From contig CM037597.1 in the NCBI GenBank assembly GCA_021018995.1, positions 7,825,299 to 7,889,298 of the forward strand: 64,000 bases of DNA, in the 5' to 3' direction. Numbering within the stretch: position 1 is the first letter of the stretch; the number at the start of each line of letters is the position of its first letter. The notes below the pieces were generated by a model. The model had not been told where the DNA came from. It searched no databases and was given only the letters and a program-made list of their open reading frames with translations. This DNA comes from Chloranthus sessilifolius (taxonomy: Eukaryota > Streptophyta > Magnoliopsida > Chloranthales > Chloranthaceae). The position numbers and the translations under genes were made by a program. Shown here piece by piece: positions 11,014-21,560 of the stretch.

Positions 11014-12494
11014 ATGATGAATCGCTATAGAGAAGAGAAACCCTACTGTTATTTCCATCCAAAAGAGGTTATTGTTGGTATATGTGCCCTTTGTTTGAAA
11101 GAGAGGCTCCTCATCTTGGCTTCAAAACAAAGGCACAGTCCCTCAACTAAGGACACTAGTAGGCCTTACAAACTTTTACATAGAAAGCCCTCCATCATTC
11201 TCCCTAAGGTCTTTGCTCTTGGATCCTTTCTCCACCGCCTCGAGTTCCGGCATCGTAAGTCCAACGACATAGATGTAGATACACTCAGCAGCCATGAAGG
11301 TATTTTTCAAACTTAGTTTGATGCCTTTTTCTTAATTACCAAAAAAAAAAAAACTGTTTCCTTTATATATTCTTAAGATGATTCATGAAAAATATATATA
11401 TATTTATTATATATTTTTATGATTCACTATTATAAATGTGGTAAAATCAGATGTTTCTCGCTTTCCTCGCTTTTCAAATGATATTTGATCAATTTACAAC
11501 GAATAAAACTTATTTTTCAAGAGATCAACAGTTGATTTCGTAGTTGAGTATGTTTTTGTTTTTTTAAATTAAGCATCACTATGCAATTTTAAACTACAAT
11601 TTATAGAATCAATTGCTTTAAAGTTTTTAATTTTCAGTTCATTTGAATACATCTATAAGGAGAAGAAGAAGATTAATAATTTGCCTCCTCACAAATCACC
11701 TCTTTCTGTATCCTCACCTTTCCGTCTTAATATAACCTTCTTTCAAAAAACAAAACTAGCCGCGGAAACAGGCATCAGTGTTACAAATTATATAAGAAAC
11801 CCATTTCCCCTGAGGAACCCGCGACTCCGCGCGTTGAGGTGGTTTTTCTCGGCGGACTTATAAGGCACGTTTGATAGCCCATCTTACGTGATTAGGCCTT
11901 TCCACATGATACTGACTGATTATTTGCTTGATTCATTCTTAAATAAACTCGTTTAGACACTTTTTGCACTACGCTTATAAGAAATTGAGGAGTCGATGGT
12001 CAATGTGCCCATAAAGATTTCCGGTAAAATGTTCCTTTTGTCTACGGTCTTTGACAGACCGCCAGGCAAAAATTGCCGGTAAAAAGCCCATTTTTTCGGG
12101 CTTTTATGATAAAAATAATGTACTAATAATAATTTATTTTTATTTTTTCTTTCAAACAAAAACACATATACTAATTTTTAATTGTACAGATTCTTTTATA
12201 TCCATCAAATTTGAGGGCAATGGCCGCGCCTCATGGGACAATGCCACTAGTTCTAAGCCCTCTATGGAGGCCTTACCTTGCAACCACACCAAGGAGACTG
12301 AAGGGACCAAGACTGTAGTGGAGCATGCCAAAAACCGTGCCCCGCTGAGGTGGCGAAAGAGGATTGGACACTTGTTCCAGCTCGTCCGGTGGAAGAGGTC
12401 CACTAAAGGGAATGCGTGCCACGTTGGAAGTAAGGTGGAAGGTGTAAAGGTAAGGAAGATAAGGAGTCTGACAAAGGAGAGGACCATGGAATAA
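11014..12494 (+). CDS. Two-exon gene for a 196-residue plant protein with a CHCC motif
   Basis: Exon 1 is 11014-11299 and exon 2 is 12190-12494. The donor is GAAG|GTATTT and the acceptor TTGTACAG|AT. The join keeps frame (286 + 305 nt = 196 codons plus stop). The start is the first of two Met codons just after the CT-rich leader. Residues C12, H15, C24 and C27 form a C-x2-H-x8-C-x2-C motif followed by LKERLLIL. This resembles the Cys/His motif at the start of DUF740 (OCTOPUS-type) plant proteins, but the protein is far shorter and seems to be a separate small plant family. Exon 2 opens with SFISIKFEGNGRASWDN and ends in a strongly basic tail (RWRKRIGHLFQLVRWKR, then VEGVKVRKIRSLTKERTME), which could suit a nuclear or membrane-binding protein. 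No signal peptide or membrane segment is seen. Molecular function is unknown. The clean splice sites and open frame suggest an intact gene. Confidence 0.75.
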
Positions 12495-12666
12495 AGGGTG
12501 TGAGGAGGGGAGAAAGGGACACTCAACTCACCTAATATTGACTTTATATTAAAATGCAACTATAAAGAGGTCTATCTTTTTACTAGCTAAGCGACTTGTA
12601 TTGTTTTACACCTCAACTTTTATGAATTGGCCTCCAAAAAGATACTGTTTTTGTAATTCTCATTCA

Positions 12667-12669
<3 letters not shown>

Positions 12670-12748
<79 letters not shown>
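12670..12748. repeat. Compound (CT)n-(TA)n microsatellite
   Basis: About 32 bp of CT repeats pass directly into about 47 bp of TA repeats. The TA part forms the left edge of the TA-bounded MITE that follows. Confidence 0.95.
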
Positions 12749-12750
<2 letters not shown>

Positions 12751-13187
12751 GTCCTCTAATAGAGGATGGTGACCATCCTCATTCCTCATCTCAAAAATTG
12801 CAAATATATATATAGAAAAGGCTTTCGTCCTCTAATGGAGGGTGACCATCCTCAAAAATTGCACGTGACATTCGAAACACTTTTTTTATACCATGTGGAG
12901 CATAGGTGCATTGTATTAATTATCGTTGAAGTTTTTTTATATCGAAGTTTTTTATAAAAAAAATACTCATTTCCACTATTTTTTTAATGATGAAATTTGG
13001 GCCATTAAAATAATTAAAGTTTGACTTGTGTTTTAAGAAAATATAATTTTGTTTTGAAATTAATCTAAACAACACACCCTTGCTCTAGGTGACACCCAAA
13101 TAAAGTTTTGGATGCCACGTAGAGCTTTACTCGGACTTTGGATGACACTCACTGTCCTCCATCGGCACCATATATATAGGTAATGAT
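12749..13187. mobile_element. MITE of the (TA)n-bounded family, copy 1
   Basis: Starts directly after a (TA)n run with 'cgtcctctaatagaggatggtgaccatcctc' and ends 'cactgtcctccatcggcac' before 'catatatatag'. A second 'aaaaggctttcgtcctctaatggaggg' start at about 12817 suggests an internal duplication or a second insertion. It shares 'ccatgtggagcataggtgca' and 'gacacccaaa' with the copies at 22823 and 28872. No coding capacity. Confidence 0.55.
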
Positions 13188-13195
13188 CTTCTCAC

Positions 13196-13503
13196 CATAG
13201 TGACAAATTTCACCGAAATTTCATGAAATTTGCCAAAAAGGGAGTCAAACGAAAATTTCAAGAAAATTTCAATAATTTCAGTAAATTTAGGTTTTTTTTT
13301 TTATAATTAAAATTTTTATTTTTTTATTTTAAATACATTAGTAATTTAGTATATATTTTAGTAACTTTTTTAAAAAATATTTAATATGTTTTTTTGTATA
13401 TTTTTAATCCCCAAATGTTTCGAAAAGGATATCGACATTAATCCTAAATGTACCGAAAGGACCCCCTATCGAAAAATTACCGAAAATAAAATTTGTCACT
13501 ATG
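13196..13503. mobile_element. hAT-like MITE (TIR CATAGTGACAAATTT), 308 bp
   Basis: Ends are CATAGTGACAAATTTC and its complement (AAATTTGTCACTATG). The flanks carry an exact 8-bp duplication, CTTCTCAC, at 13188-13195 and 13504-13511. The interior is rich in 'gaaattt' motifs and has no coding frame. The 8-bp TSD points to hAT mobilisation. A degenerate relative may lie at about 22210-22345. Confidence 0.85.
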
Positions 13504-14214
13504 CTTCTCACTCGAATCATATAAGTAATGATCTTCTCACTTGAGTCATGAGACAAAAATATTTACCTCAAACTCTCTTTTTATTTTTTGATAAATATTG
13601 GGGTTGATGGGATCACACCCTCTATCAAGAGATGAGAAGATTACACACGACATGAAATACATATATAGTAAATCTTCTCGAATGCGAGATGACGGAATTT
13701 GAGGAATATCTATTTGATTATTCCAGCAAATCACCGAAGATTTGTATCCATACGCACTAACATATCGACGCTCTTGTTTGATTTTCTCCACATACCTTGC
13801 GTTAGGGTTTTTGGTATATATTTCCCTGAGATATATCGATATTGCATCAAATCCTTTGAGTTATGGATATTTATTCTGTAGCCCTTATTTTTGTGTTTCT
13901 GTTTCATATACTCCTGCAGTTAACCAATCCTTAGTTTATGAAGGGCAAGGTTGTCTTTTTATTCTTTAAAACCGGTATCATATTTTCTCCCACGTCCTAT
14001 TTTTAGGTTTGAAAGGAGGCACACTTACCTTGCTCGGCCCACTCATCAGCTATTAATATGCGGCCCCAAAATCTCCTATTCCTGCTTATAAATAAGCCCA
14101 TCCAGCTCCTCTTGCTCCTACAGTTGCTATTTGCTCCCCGCCGATCTTTAAAATGATGGTTGATCATCAAGACGTTTGTCAAGGTTGCTCTCTTTTTTGA
14201 ACAATATTTTTAGC

Positions 14215-14580
14215 GGCCTCCACGAGATGGTCCAGATTGACCATGTTGTTCGGCTAGTGTAGTGCCTTAACATCACACGATGGATCTTGAGATTATCAAA
14301 GTACCATCGGACAGTATTTTATTTTACATGGCACATATCTCAAAAAAGTGACTTTAACATCACATGCACGTTTAAATTTGATTTTAAGGTCACTTTTATG
14401 GGTGTGTACCACATGAAATAAAAAAAAAATCAACTGTTTGATGGTACACCCATGATCTAAAGATCGATCTCATTAATGATTGGGATGATAAACAATCTCC
14501 ATCATCTGATTCAATGTAATCGATGTGTTTTAGCGTGAGTGAACTCAAAGATTTTGTGGGTGAATTTAAAGGTACTAGTT
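14215..14580. mobile_element. Palindromic MITE copy (family PAL)
   Basis: 'catcacacgatggatcttgagatt' and 'aagtaccatcggacag' on the left face 'caactgtttgatggtacacccatgatc' on the right, around 'aaaagtgactttaacatcac...aaggtcactttta'. The end 'gggtgaatttaaaggtact' matches the end of the copy at 29888-30265, defining a subfamily. Confidence 0.6.
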
Positions 14581-14582
14581 TA

Positions 14583-14725
14583 GAATATTGGTAAACTATA
14601 ATAGCATGACTTGGCATGACTTGTAAATAAAGGTGAATGAAAGGCCTTTAAGAATGGTGGTAAACTTTAATGGTATTACTTGTAAATATAGATGAATGAA
14701 AGGCCATTTAGAATGGTAGTGTTTT
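14583..14725. repeat. Short tandem repeat, unit about 65-70 bp
   Basis: Two successive diverged copies of 'ggtaaactataat...ttgtaaataaaggtgaatgaaaggcc...agaatgg' and part of a third lie directly next to the PAL MITE end. No coding capacity. Confidence 0.6.
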
Positions 14726-14871
14726 TATAATATGGTTTCATTAAGGGTAAAATAGTTCTCCCGCTCGTAAACTCACGACTAAGGCAGGAGAGTATATGAA
14801 ACAGAAACACAAAATAAGGGTTGTAGAATAAATACACATAAATTAGGAGGTTTGATGCAATATCGGCATAT

Positions 14872-15626
14872 CTTTTTTCTTTTTTTTAATACGGCCATTA
14901 GACTGAGAAAGCCTCGAGAATCGAGGAGCAAACACGCATACACATAACATGCAGAGAGCAGCGTGAGAGAACACTAACTACAGTAGTGAGGACTAATCAA
15001 CAAAACCCAACTCACATCTTGTAAAGATAAAGGTCGGAAACAGCGTGGAGTAAGAGTATCGATCCCAAATGCCTCTGTGGTTATCGGCATATCTCGAATT
15101 ATCATTGGCGTCACCACAGATTGGGTTAGGACTGAAAAATTCTTTTACTCATGGATTGAGCGTAATGAAAAATCGCAAAAACATAAATCCAAACCCCGCC
15201 CATTGAACACCCTAGATTTATTGTCATCTATCATTTTTGGAAATAAAAAATCAGACAATATAGGTGTTTTTTTTAATTTTTCAAATAATATATCCACGTG
15301 ACAATATATTGGGTGTCACATGGTCATTTTTTTCAAAGTCTGAAAGAGAGAAACAATATGTTCCAGCGTGGCCTGCGGTGGGTGCTACGCTCTACCCAAT
15401 TGGGTGACATCCAACCTAAGATTGAGTGTCAAATGAAAATGAACAAGGTGAATCAATAACCATCCAACAAATAGAAGAGATTTTTCACCATCAATTATTC
15501 TGGTCAAAGGAAAAAAATTTCGATGGAAAAATTTTTGAATAGAAAACCCATATCTTTGACTAGTGAAATGAAAAAAAAGAGGTTCAATTTTTTTCCTAAA
15601 ACCTAAGGGAATGTAGTGAACTCTTA
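14872..15626. other. Intergenic DNA, no gene seen
   Basis: The 74-residue frame at 15077-15301 (+) has no recognisable domain. 'atcggcatatctcgaatta' at about 15078 extends the 13824-arm homology, so the stretch 14872-15077 may be an insertion into the inverted repeat. Confidence 0.35.
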
Positions 15627-17747
15627 GGCCATGTTCGACTACCCGGAATCGCTCAGATTCTGTGAACAGTTCTCAGAAAGTGCAAAATTTTTACATTTTC
15701 GAAGCTTTTCTTACATTCGGTAATGGGCATGGGACTCACAGGAAATTGGTTGCTTTCCGACTTGAGAGCACTTTATCATTCTTATCAAAGACTGAGAAAC
15801 TGAGTATGGTGAACTATAGTGTTCTCTGACATATGCACAAGAAAATTACCCAGACCTTTGTTTCTATCTCTGCAAGGGCTAGCTATTAAAGCAAGCTTCT
15901 TCTTTCTTCCGGAGCAGAACCAAAGGAATAAAACTCACCCAACTTGCCATTAAAACACAATGTTTTCTCTCATCTTGGCCATGTAGCATGATGCGACAAT
16001 ACAATGCCAGCTAGGTGGAGTAGCTGCCAATGGTGATTTTTTCCAATTTCCTCTTTGTTGGGAAGAAATAATTGTTGTTATGGTATAAGTGAATCTTGGA
16101 TTCAAGCTTATTGCATGAGTTGGGCTAAAAATTGGGGTGCCACTCTGTTTGCTCAAATGGCTAGATAATATTGATGACCAAGCTCAATAAATTCAAATAG
16201 GTCATAAAAAAAATTTTGATCGAATGATTTCAACTGCAGAACAAAATCCCTTGTGCGGCTGGTACCATGTGGAAACACCATCTCAAAAATTAAGATTGGT
16301 ACCATGATTTCACCTGCGACTGCTCTTCTTCTTAAAAATCCCTCTTCTCCATGCCCCAAGGTTTTTTTTTTTTGATCTATCAACTAATTTGTTCTTATTT
16401 ATTTTGGGTCCATTTAATTTTTTTTCTTTAGATCAATGATCATAAATTTGTGAATTTGTGTAGGGAAGATTAATGGGTTGCTTGTCGACTGTTAATTGGT
16501 TGTTTAATTTTATGTTTCTGTGATGATTTTTTTGTGTGTGGTAGATTTTGTATATTTTTCTGAAAATTTGAATTGCTTGAAAGCAATATAAATGGAACTA
16601 CATTAAATTTGAGGGTTTTTTTTTTTTCAAAAATATCTAATAAAGGGGTAGGGACAGCGAGGTAGGACTGCTATTATGAAAATATTGTTATAATTTTGAC
16701 TATGATCTAAAGATCTTTGGCACAAAGAGATTGGCACCAACAATCTATTGTATCAATGATCTTTAGATCATCACCTTCAAATTAAATGGCTTAGACGGTA
16801 TTTTCATATAGCACGGATTTCCAAAATTTCAAGTCTTTCTTTTAAAAGTGTGTATGTCTATGGGTCAACTTGTGGGTGCAAGTAATGATTTTATTTTTTT
16901 TTAATAATGCTTTTACTGGTATTACCGGCGGTTTACATCACCAGAAAACGTTGTTGAATAACTATACCGGTGGTCGGATACCGCTGGTAAAGATACTAAT
17001 ATTTAGTGGCGGTAAAGATAGTAATATTTAGTTAAAGCAGTAAAGATACTAATATTTACTAATATTTAGTGGCGGTTACTTCCTAACCGCCACTAAAAGT
17101 TTCCCCGATGCGTCCAAGCATGGCCGTTTTCACAATTGCCGTTAAAAATTTTAACGGCGGTTTAGAACCGCCACTAAAATCGACATATTTTGTAGTGGGA
17201 GGACTCCGATTTGATACTTCCCATGCAACATCATCGTGATGATCGCCCGGACGATGGGAGGAGCTCCCACATTCATACAGTCACTACCTCCTACTCTTCT
17301 GACCAGGGGTAGCAACGACGCAACCTCGTAGTCATATTTGGGGTTATATGTTGCTTTTCCACTAATATAGTGTTACTATGATAGGCGATTAGGTAGTATA
17401 GTTGTAGGAATTTATTTTGCTCAATTGCACCAACGAAAGTGTTCAACTTCTCATGGATTGTGCATCGCCCAAAAATGACCTCCAAATATATACGGCACAG
17501 TATCGGACGCTCTACCGTCATTCCTACGGTCATACAATGTCCCTAAAATAGACCGATTCTGTGATTTTCTAGATTAATTAAAAGAATACAGGAATCTAAG
17601 TTTGTCAGGAATTAGAGCTTTTCTGATACTTAAAAAAAGACACTTAGGGAAAGCCAAGAATCTGAGTTTGCCAGGAATCTGCAGGAAACAAAGTTGTCAA
17701 GAATCTGAGTTTTTCTTAGATAATTGGGGAAATACCCGAACATGGCC
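15627..17747. mobile_element. PIF/Harbinger-like element, 2.12 kb, non-autonomous or decayed
   Basis: Left end GGCCATGTTCG and right end CGAACATGGCC are exact inverted repeats, each flanked by TTA (15624-15626 and 17748-17750). A 3-bp TTA duplication and GGCC-type ends are the hallmark of PIF/Harbinger elements. Subterminal DNA is rich in 'gaatctgagttt' and related motifs. Short minus-strand frames (15950-16156, 16153-16383, 17291-17533) show no transposase or Myb/SANT motif I can identify. At about 17040-17200 there are 'agtggcggtt' and 'aaccgccact' palindromes ending in TTTTGTAGTG, suggesting a CACTA-type MITE nested inside, and 16690-16900 resembles the Mutator-like MITE found at 37432. 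Confidence 0.65.
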
Positions 17748-17893
17748 TTAGAGAATGTGGTGTAACATTGAATCGTGCCACATTGCACGGGCGCAATCTA
17801 GTACTTGAGTCTAGCTTTTTCATGCTACACTCAATGTATAATCACATTCGCCATATAGATTACATTAGAATGGTTGTCGACAATTGTACAAAC

Positions 17894-18094
17894 CAACGTT
17901 TCAACTCAGGTACCAGTATCGGGTATCGGTCCATGGAGGACCGATATGAATCGGCCGATGCCAAGTTGTATCAGTATATTTTTAAAAATAAAATAAAATT
18001 GGAGGTATCGGCCGATACCCGAGATGAATCGATTGATACGATACCGATACTCGAGTTAATACCTGATACGTATCGGCCAATATTTCATACCTTG
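17894..18094. mobile_element. hAT-like MITE (family CAAGGTAT), about 201 bp
   Basis: The interior is made of 'gtatcggccgatac'-type half-sites. The right end reads ATACCTTG (TIR CAAGGTAT) and the left end is degenerate. Both flanks carry GTACAAACCA (17886-17895 and 18095-18104), of which 8 bp (GTACAAAC) fit the family's usual duplication. Confidence 0.65.
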
Positions 18095-18145
18095 GTACAA
18101 ACCACTCATCAAATATAGGTGATCAATTAACGCTTAGGAACCCAC

Positions 18146-18402
18146 CAAAGGATTGTTGCAGTGGTTGACGACTATGGGATGCTATCCAAGGTCGTGAGTT
18201 CGAGTAGTGACTCCTCTTTCTACGAAAACTGGATGTCCCGTAAGCTGTGAGGGATGGTGGGTGCGAGCAGGGATGGAGCTAAGGGGGGCTAACAGGGGCC
18301 ATAACCACCCTCACTTATTTAGTTTTTTCTCTTTCTCTTTAATCTATCATATCTATTTATTAGGAGCCAAAATGATTAGCCCTGTCTAAAATAAATACAC
18401 AA

Positions 18403-18463
<61 letters not shown>

Positions 18464-19060
18464 TTAGGCCTCTCAACAAAATACCAAACTTCAGTCTCCT
18501 ATTTTTTAGGAACATCTTCTTAAATCATATCCTAAGATGTCTCTCTCTAACACATAATTAGGCCATTAAAATCGTAAAAAATAAAATAATCATTTGAATT
18601 CCTACAACCTCAAAAATTATGTGAATCTATTAGATTTATAAATCCAAATTTACCATTTTCTTACTATTTTATCCAAATATATCTTAAAAATTAAAAATGA
18701 GACTTAGCCCAATTAATATGGCTCCCAACTACAACAAATTGGCCCTAATGCCTATTGATAGACGCACAAATATATATAAACAATATATATATCATATTTT
18801 GGCCTAATGATCAAATTTTCAGATTTCATTTCAGTTTCGGTGGGAATCGAAACCGAAATTTTGGACCAAAATTTTGACCAAAATCTTCAACCCCATAAAT
18901 TTTGGGATTTCGTTTCGGTTTTCGTGGGGACTGAAACAGAAATTTTGATCCTTGCTTTGGCCCCCTGCTATAAAAGTTTCTGGCTCCGTCCCTGGGTGCG
19001 AGGGCATCTTTAGGGATTATTCGAAGCATAAGCTTGAAATACCTTTAGTCATAAAAAACA
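18146..19060 (+). mobile_element. tRNA-derived SINE (possible), split by a hAT element
   Basis: The head at 18146-18230 reads like a tRNA-derived SINE. 'gcagtggttgac' resembles a pol III A box, and 'gtgagttcgagtag' about 45 bp later resembles a B box (GGTTCGANNCC). It continues to 18267, is interrupted by the hAT-like element, and resumes at 19003 for perhaps 60 bp. No folded tRNA can be drawn, so this is not an active tRNA gene. Its 3' end and TSD are not resolved. Confidence 0.4.
18268..18994. mobile_element. hAT-like element, 727 bp, TIR CAGGGAYGGAGC
   Basis: The left end CAGGGATGGAGCTAAGG and the right end (complement CAGGGACGGAGCCAGAAA) are inverted. The exact 8-bp duplication GGTGCGAG flanks it (18260-18267 and 18995-19002). 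Subterminal GGGGCC and GGCCCCC motifs are also inverted. The interior contains a (CT)n microsatellite (18405-18456) and a block at about 18800-18955 of the AAATTTCGG repeat family. No transposase is seen, so it is non-autonomous. Confidence 0.8.
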
Positions 19061-19720
19061 AATATGAAAATAAAATCAAACGCTTAAGAAGCTTCCAATT
19101 GTTTCTATTTTAGGGATATTATCCCTTTAAAGACGTGGCCAGTTGGTATGTGTACAAAAAGCAAGGTGAAAAGAGACTAACCTTACATAAAGACGTCGGG
19201 CTGTATCCACTTGTTGAATACAACCCCATGTTTTCTTGCTTGTAAAATGAACACATGGGTGCCAGGTCGTTCCATGGCAAGCATGTTCCATAAAAGGATA
19301 TCTCCTTTTTTATTAAATTTCGTAGAAACACTCCCAAACTTTTTTTTTCCCTTATGTAAAGAAAAAGAACATGCTTGATTCTTCATTGATAGTTCATATT
19401 AAAAGTTAGGATAATGGCTCTAACCCACATTTAAACACTGAATGATGTTTATAGGATCTTACACCATTAAAATATTACTTTTTATCTCCCGTTATTAAAG
19501 TGTGATTTATCATTGTACCTTGTGCACATATCTATGATCAATCTAAATTATCCAAGTGGCAATCCATCATTGGAACATGCCCCAACCAAAGGATCATGCT
19601 TCTAAGTGGATGCGCTAAATTTTAAAGTTAGTCATCAAAATTAAGAACTATTATTTGTATTAGAGTGCACAGATCGAATGATTCAAATATCTCAAAAAGT
19701 GTGATATTTGGACCCACAGT
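19061..19720. other. Intergenic DNA, no gene seen
   Basis: Short minus-strand frames at 19119-19386 have no recognisable domain and overlap in two frames. Nothing else supported. Confidence 0.35.
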
Positions 19721-19979
19721 CAAGGTATAAAAAATCGGTTTACCGAAATACCGATATGTATCGGTTCTGCTACTTGGTTTGTTGATACGGGCCTATATCG
19801 GTCGATACATATATGGTATCGGCCGATATGTATATGGTATCAACCGATATGTATCGGTTTGAGCCGAGATTTGAAATTTAAAAAAAATAATAAAATAAAA
19901 TAGGCTGATACATATCGGTATCGGCCGAGTCGTATCAGTCTTGGGCAAACTGATACCCGATACCGACTTTGATACCTTG
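19721..19979. mobile_element. hAT-like MITE (family CAAGGTAT), 259 bp
   Basis: Ends are CAAGGTATAAAAAATCGG and the complement CAAGGTATCAAAGTCGG. The flanks CCCACAGT (19713-19720) and CCCATAGC (19980-19987) match at 6 of 8 bases, both differences being C/T, as expected of an aged TSD. The interior consists of repeated 'cgatatgtatcgg' units. Confidence 0.75.
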
Positions 19980-20116
19980 CCCATAGCCCTTCAATTTATG
20001 ATATATCACTTTGACGGTATGAATTTCTAAGATCATAAGTCAATAAATGGTGTAAAATCGTTTAAACTCCAATTGGTGTTTAAATGACGATCAGGAAAGT
20101 CAGTCCCTAAAAGTTA

Positions 20117-20544
20117 GGGTAGCTCTATTTGCACCTATTATTGAGGGCACCTACGTTGAAAACCATTTTCTTTAAATCAAACGTTGGAGATCATATTTCA
20201 TTCCAATCTTTCACACAATAGATCTTGAGACTATAGGCATTCCATAAGACGCTTAAATTTTTATTCCATGTGGAACATCCCAAAAAGTGACCTGAAAGTC
20301 ACGTGGCACACATCACACTCAAACTTGATTTTCAAGTCACTACACTCAAACTTGATTTTCAAGTCACTATTTGGGCTGTGTCATATGGAATTAAAAATTG
20401 ATTGTCTAATGGTAGGCCATAATTTCAAGACCCATTGTTTGGAAGTTTGGGACGGAAAATGATATCTTTCTTCGGATTCAAAGGAAGCAATGATTTTGAG
20501 CATGGTTGCACTAAACAATTCAGTAGGTGCAAATAGATATACCC
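20117..20544. mobile_element. Complete palindromic MITE (family PAL), 428 bp
   Basis: The best defined copy. Left TIR GGGTAGCTCTATTTGCACCT and right TIR (complement GGGTATATCTATTTGCACCT) match at 17 of 20 positions, flanked by TA on both sides (or TTA/TAA if read symmetrically). The two halves are inverted copies along their length. The centre includes a direct duplication of 'cactcaaacttgattttcaagtcact'. A TA target would suit Tc1/mariner mobilisation; this is inference from the flank only. Confidence 0.75.
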
Positions 20545-20607
20545 TAAAAGTTAATATGCCTGGGATCTCTTATAAGCCAAGTACAACATTAGAAGCTAGA
20601 AAACTCT

Positions 20608-20849
20608 CGCTGCGATTGGGTTAGCTCTTATAAGAGCAGAAGCAGCTCTCTTCTTATTTTTTGTCAGAGCAGATAAAATTTGCTCTAATTGAAAGCAGAC
20701 AAAGAGCAATTTTATCACTTAAAATAGCTCGCCGTCAGAGCAAATGAGCAAAGAGTTGTGTTACCAAACATGAAAGTAGTTCTCTATCAGAGCCAAAGAG
20801 CAAAAGAGTTGCTCTTTCCCCTGAAAGAGCTAACTCAAACGCGGCCTTA
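20608..20849. mobile_element. MITE with inverted subterminal repeats (possible)
   Basis: 'gcgattgggttagctctta' on the left is matched by the complement of 'gaaagagctaactcaaacgcggcc' on the right. Multiple 'agagca' and 'tgctct' motifs alternate inside. The right end GGCC followed by TTA fits a Harbinger-type end, but the left boundary is unclear. Confidence 0.45.
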
Positions 20850-21098
20850 GTATAGTTTAAAATTTTTGGCTAAAAGTTTCTTTTTCTTCTTGCTTTTGCT
20901 CTTACATGAGAGTAGCCTACTAATTTTAGTTTTTTTTTTTTTTTTTAACTCTGAAAAAAAATAATAATAATAATAATTTCCCATTTAAAACCCATATTTG
21001 GTCAAAGCATGTACATTTTTTATTTTTTATAATTATTAATATATTTTTTATTTTTATAACTTTTCCCCTTTTTTCCCAAAATTCCCGAAATATATATT

Positions 21099-21281
21099 CA
21101 CTATAAAAAATATATTATTAGCGGCAGTTTTTAGATTATTAGCGGCAGTTTTTTTGAGTAAAAAGTTGTCGCTATTAACAAAAAAATATTAAAGACTATT
21201 AGCGACAAGGATATTAGCGGTAGTTTTTTGTTAATAGCAATAATTTTTGACTCCTGTTAATAGTCTTATTTTTTTGTAGTA
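21099..21281. mobile_element. CACTA-type MITE, 183 bp
   Basis: Left end CACTATAAAAAATA and right end TATTTTTTTGTAGTA are inverted, flanked by ATT on both sides (21096-21098 and 21282-21284). The interior has 'attagcggcagttttt' and 'tgttaatagc' inverted motifs. CACTA ends with a 3-bp duplication identify the superfamily; the element is far too short to code for anything. Confidence 0.65.
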
Positions 21282-21560
21282 ATTTCCAGAAGCAATTTTA
21301 TTTCCATACCTATACTTAGTCACTATGGGCATGCATGAAGTAATTTTTCAAAGACATTTCTTATTAGTTTCTCACTGTTATTTCCCAACAGATCCGATCG
21401 ACAATTCATCCACTTTCCAAAACTCGAAAAAATACAAGCATCTACAATATTTCCTTCTCTTTTATTGGTTTTTTCTAACGGTGTGAGATCCTTCTTTTGT
21501 GCTCGATGAAGGATTATTGTGTGGTGTGCGGTAGAAATCTTGTGCACGGGTAGATTGACG

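Larger units (their letters stand above)
13824..14871. repeat. Inverted repeat pair, arms about 95 bp, 0.86 kb apart
   Basis: The arm at about 13824-13920 ('gatattgcatcaaatcc...tgtgtttctgtttcatatac') is repeated in inverted form at about 14780-14871. Between the arms lies unrelated DNA including a PAL MITE (14215-14580) and a short tandem repeat. The arms could be the TIRs of an older element or two fragments of one repeat; no TSD was identified. Confidence 0.5.

Noticed and set aside
12051..12189. Coding exon extending upstream of 12190
   Set aside because: The frame is open but AT-rich and intron-like, and the TTGTACAG acceptor at 12189 joins exon 1 in frame.
12152..12559. 135-codon minus-strand frame
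   Set aside because: It is antisense to exon 2 of the two-exon gene, which has matching splice sites and a better supported frame.
17291..17533. 80-codon minus-strand frame as a Harbinger transposase remnant
   Set aside because: No DDE or SANT motif could be recognised; position inside the element alone is not enough.
18146..18230. Functional tRNA gene
   Set aside because: Only A- and B-box-like motifs are present; no cloverleaf or acceptor stem can be drawn, so a SINE head is more likely.
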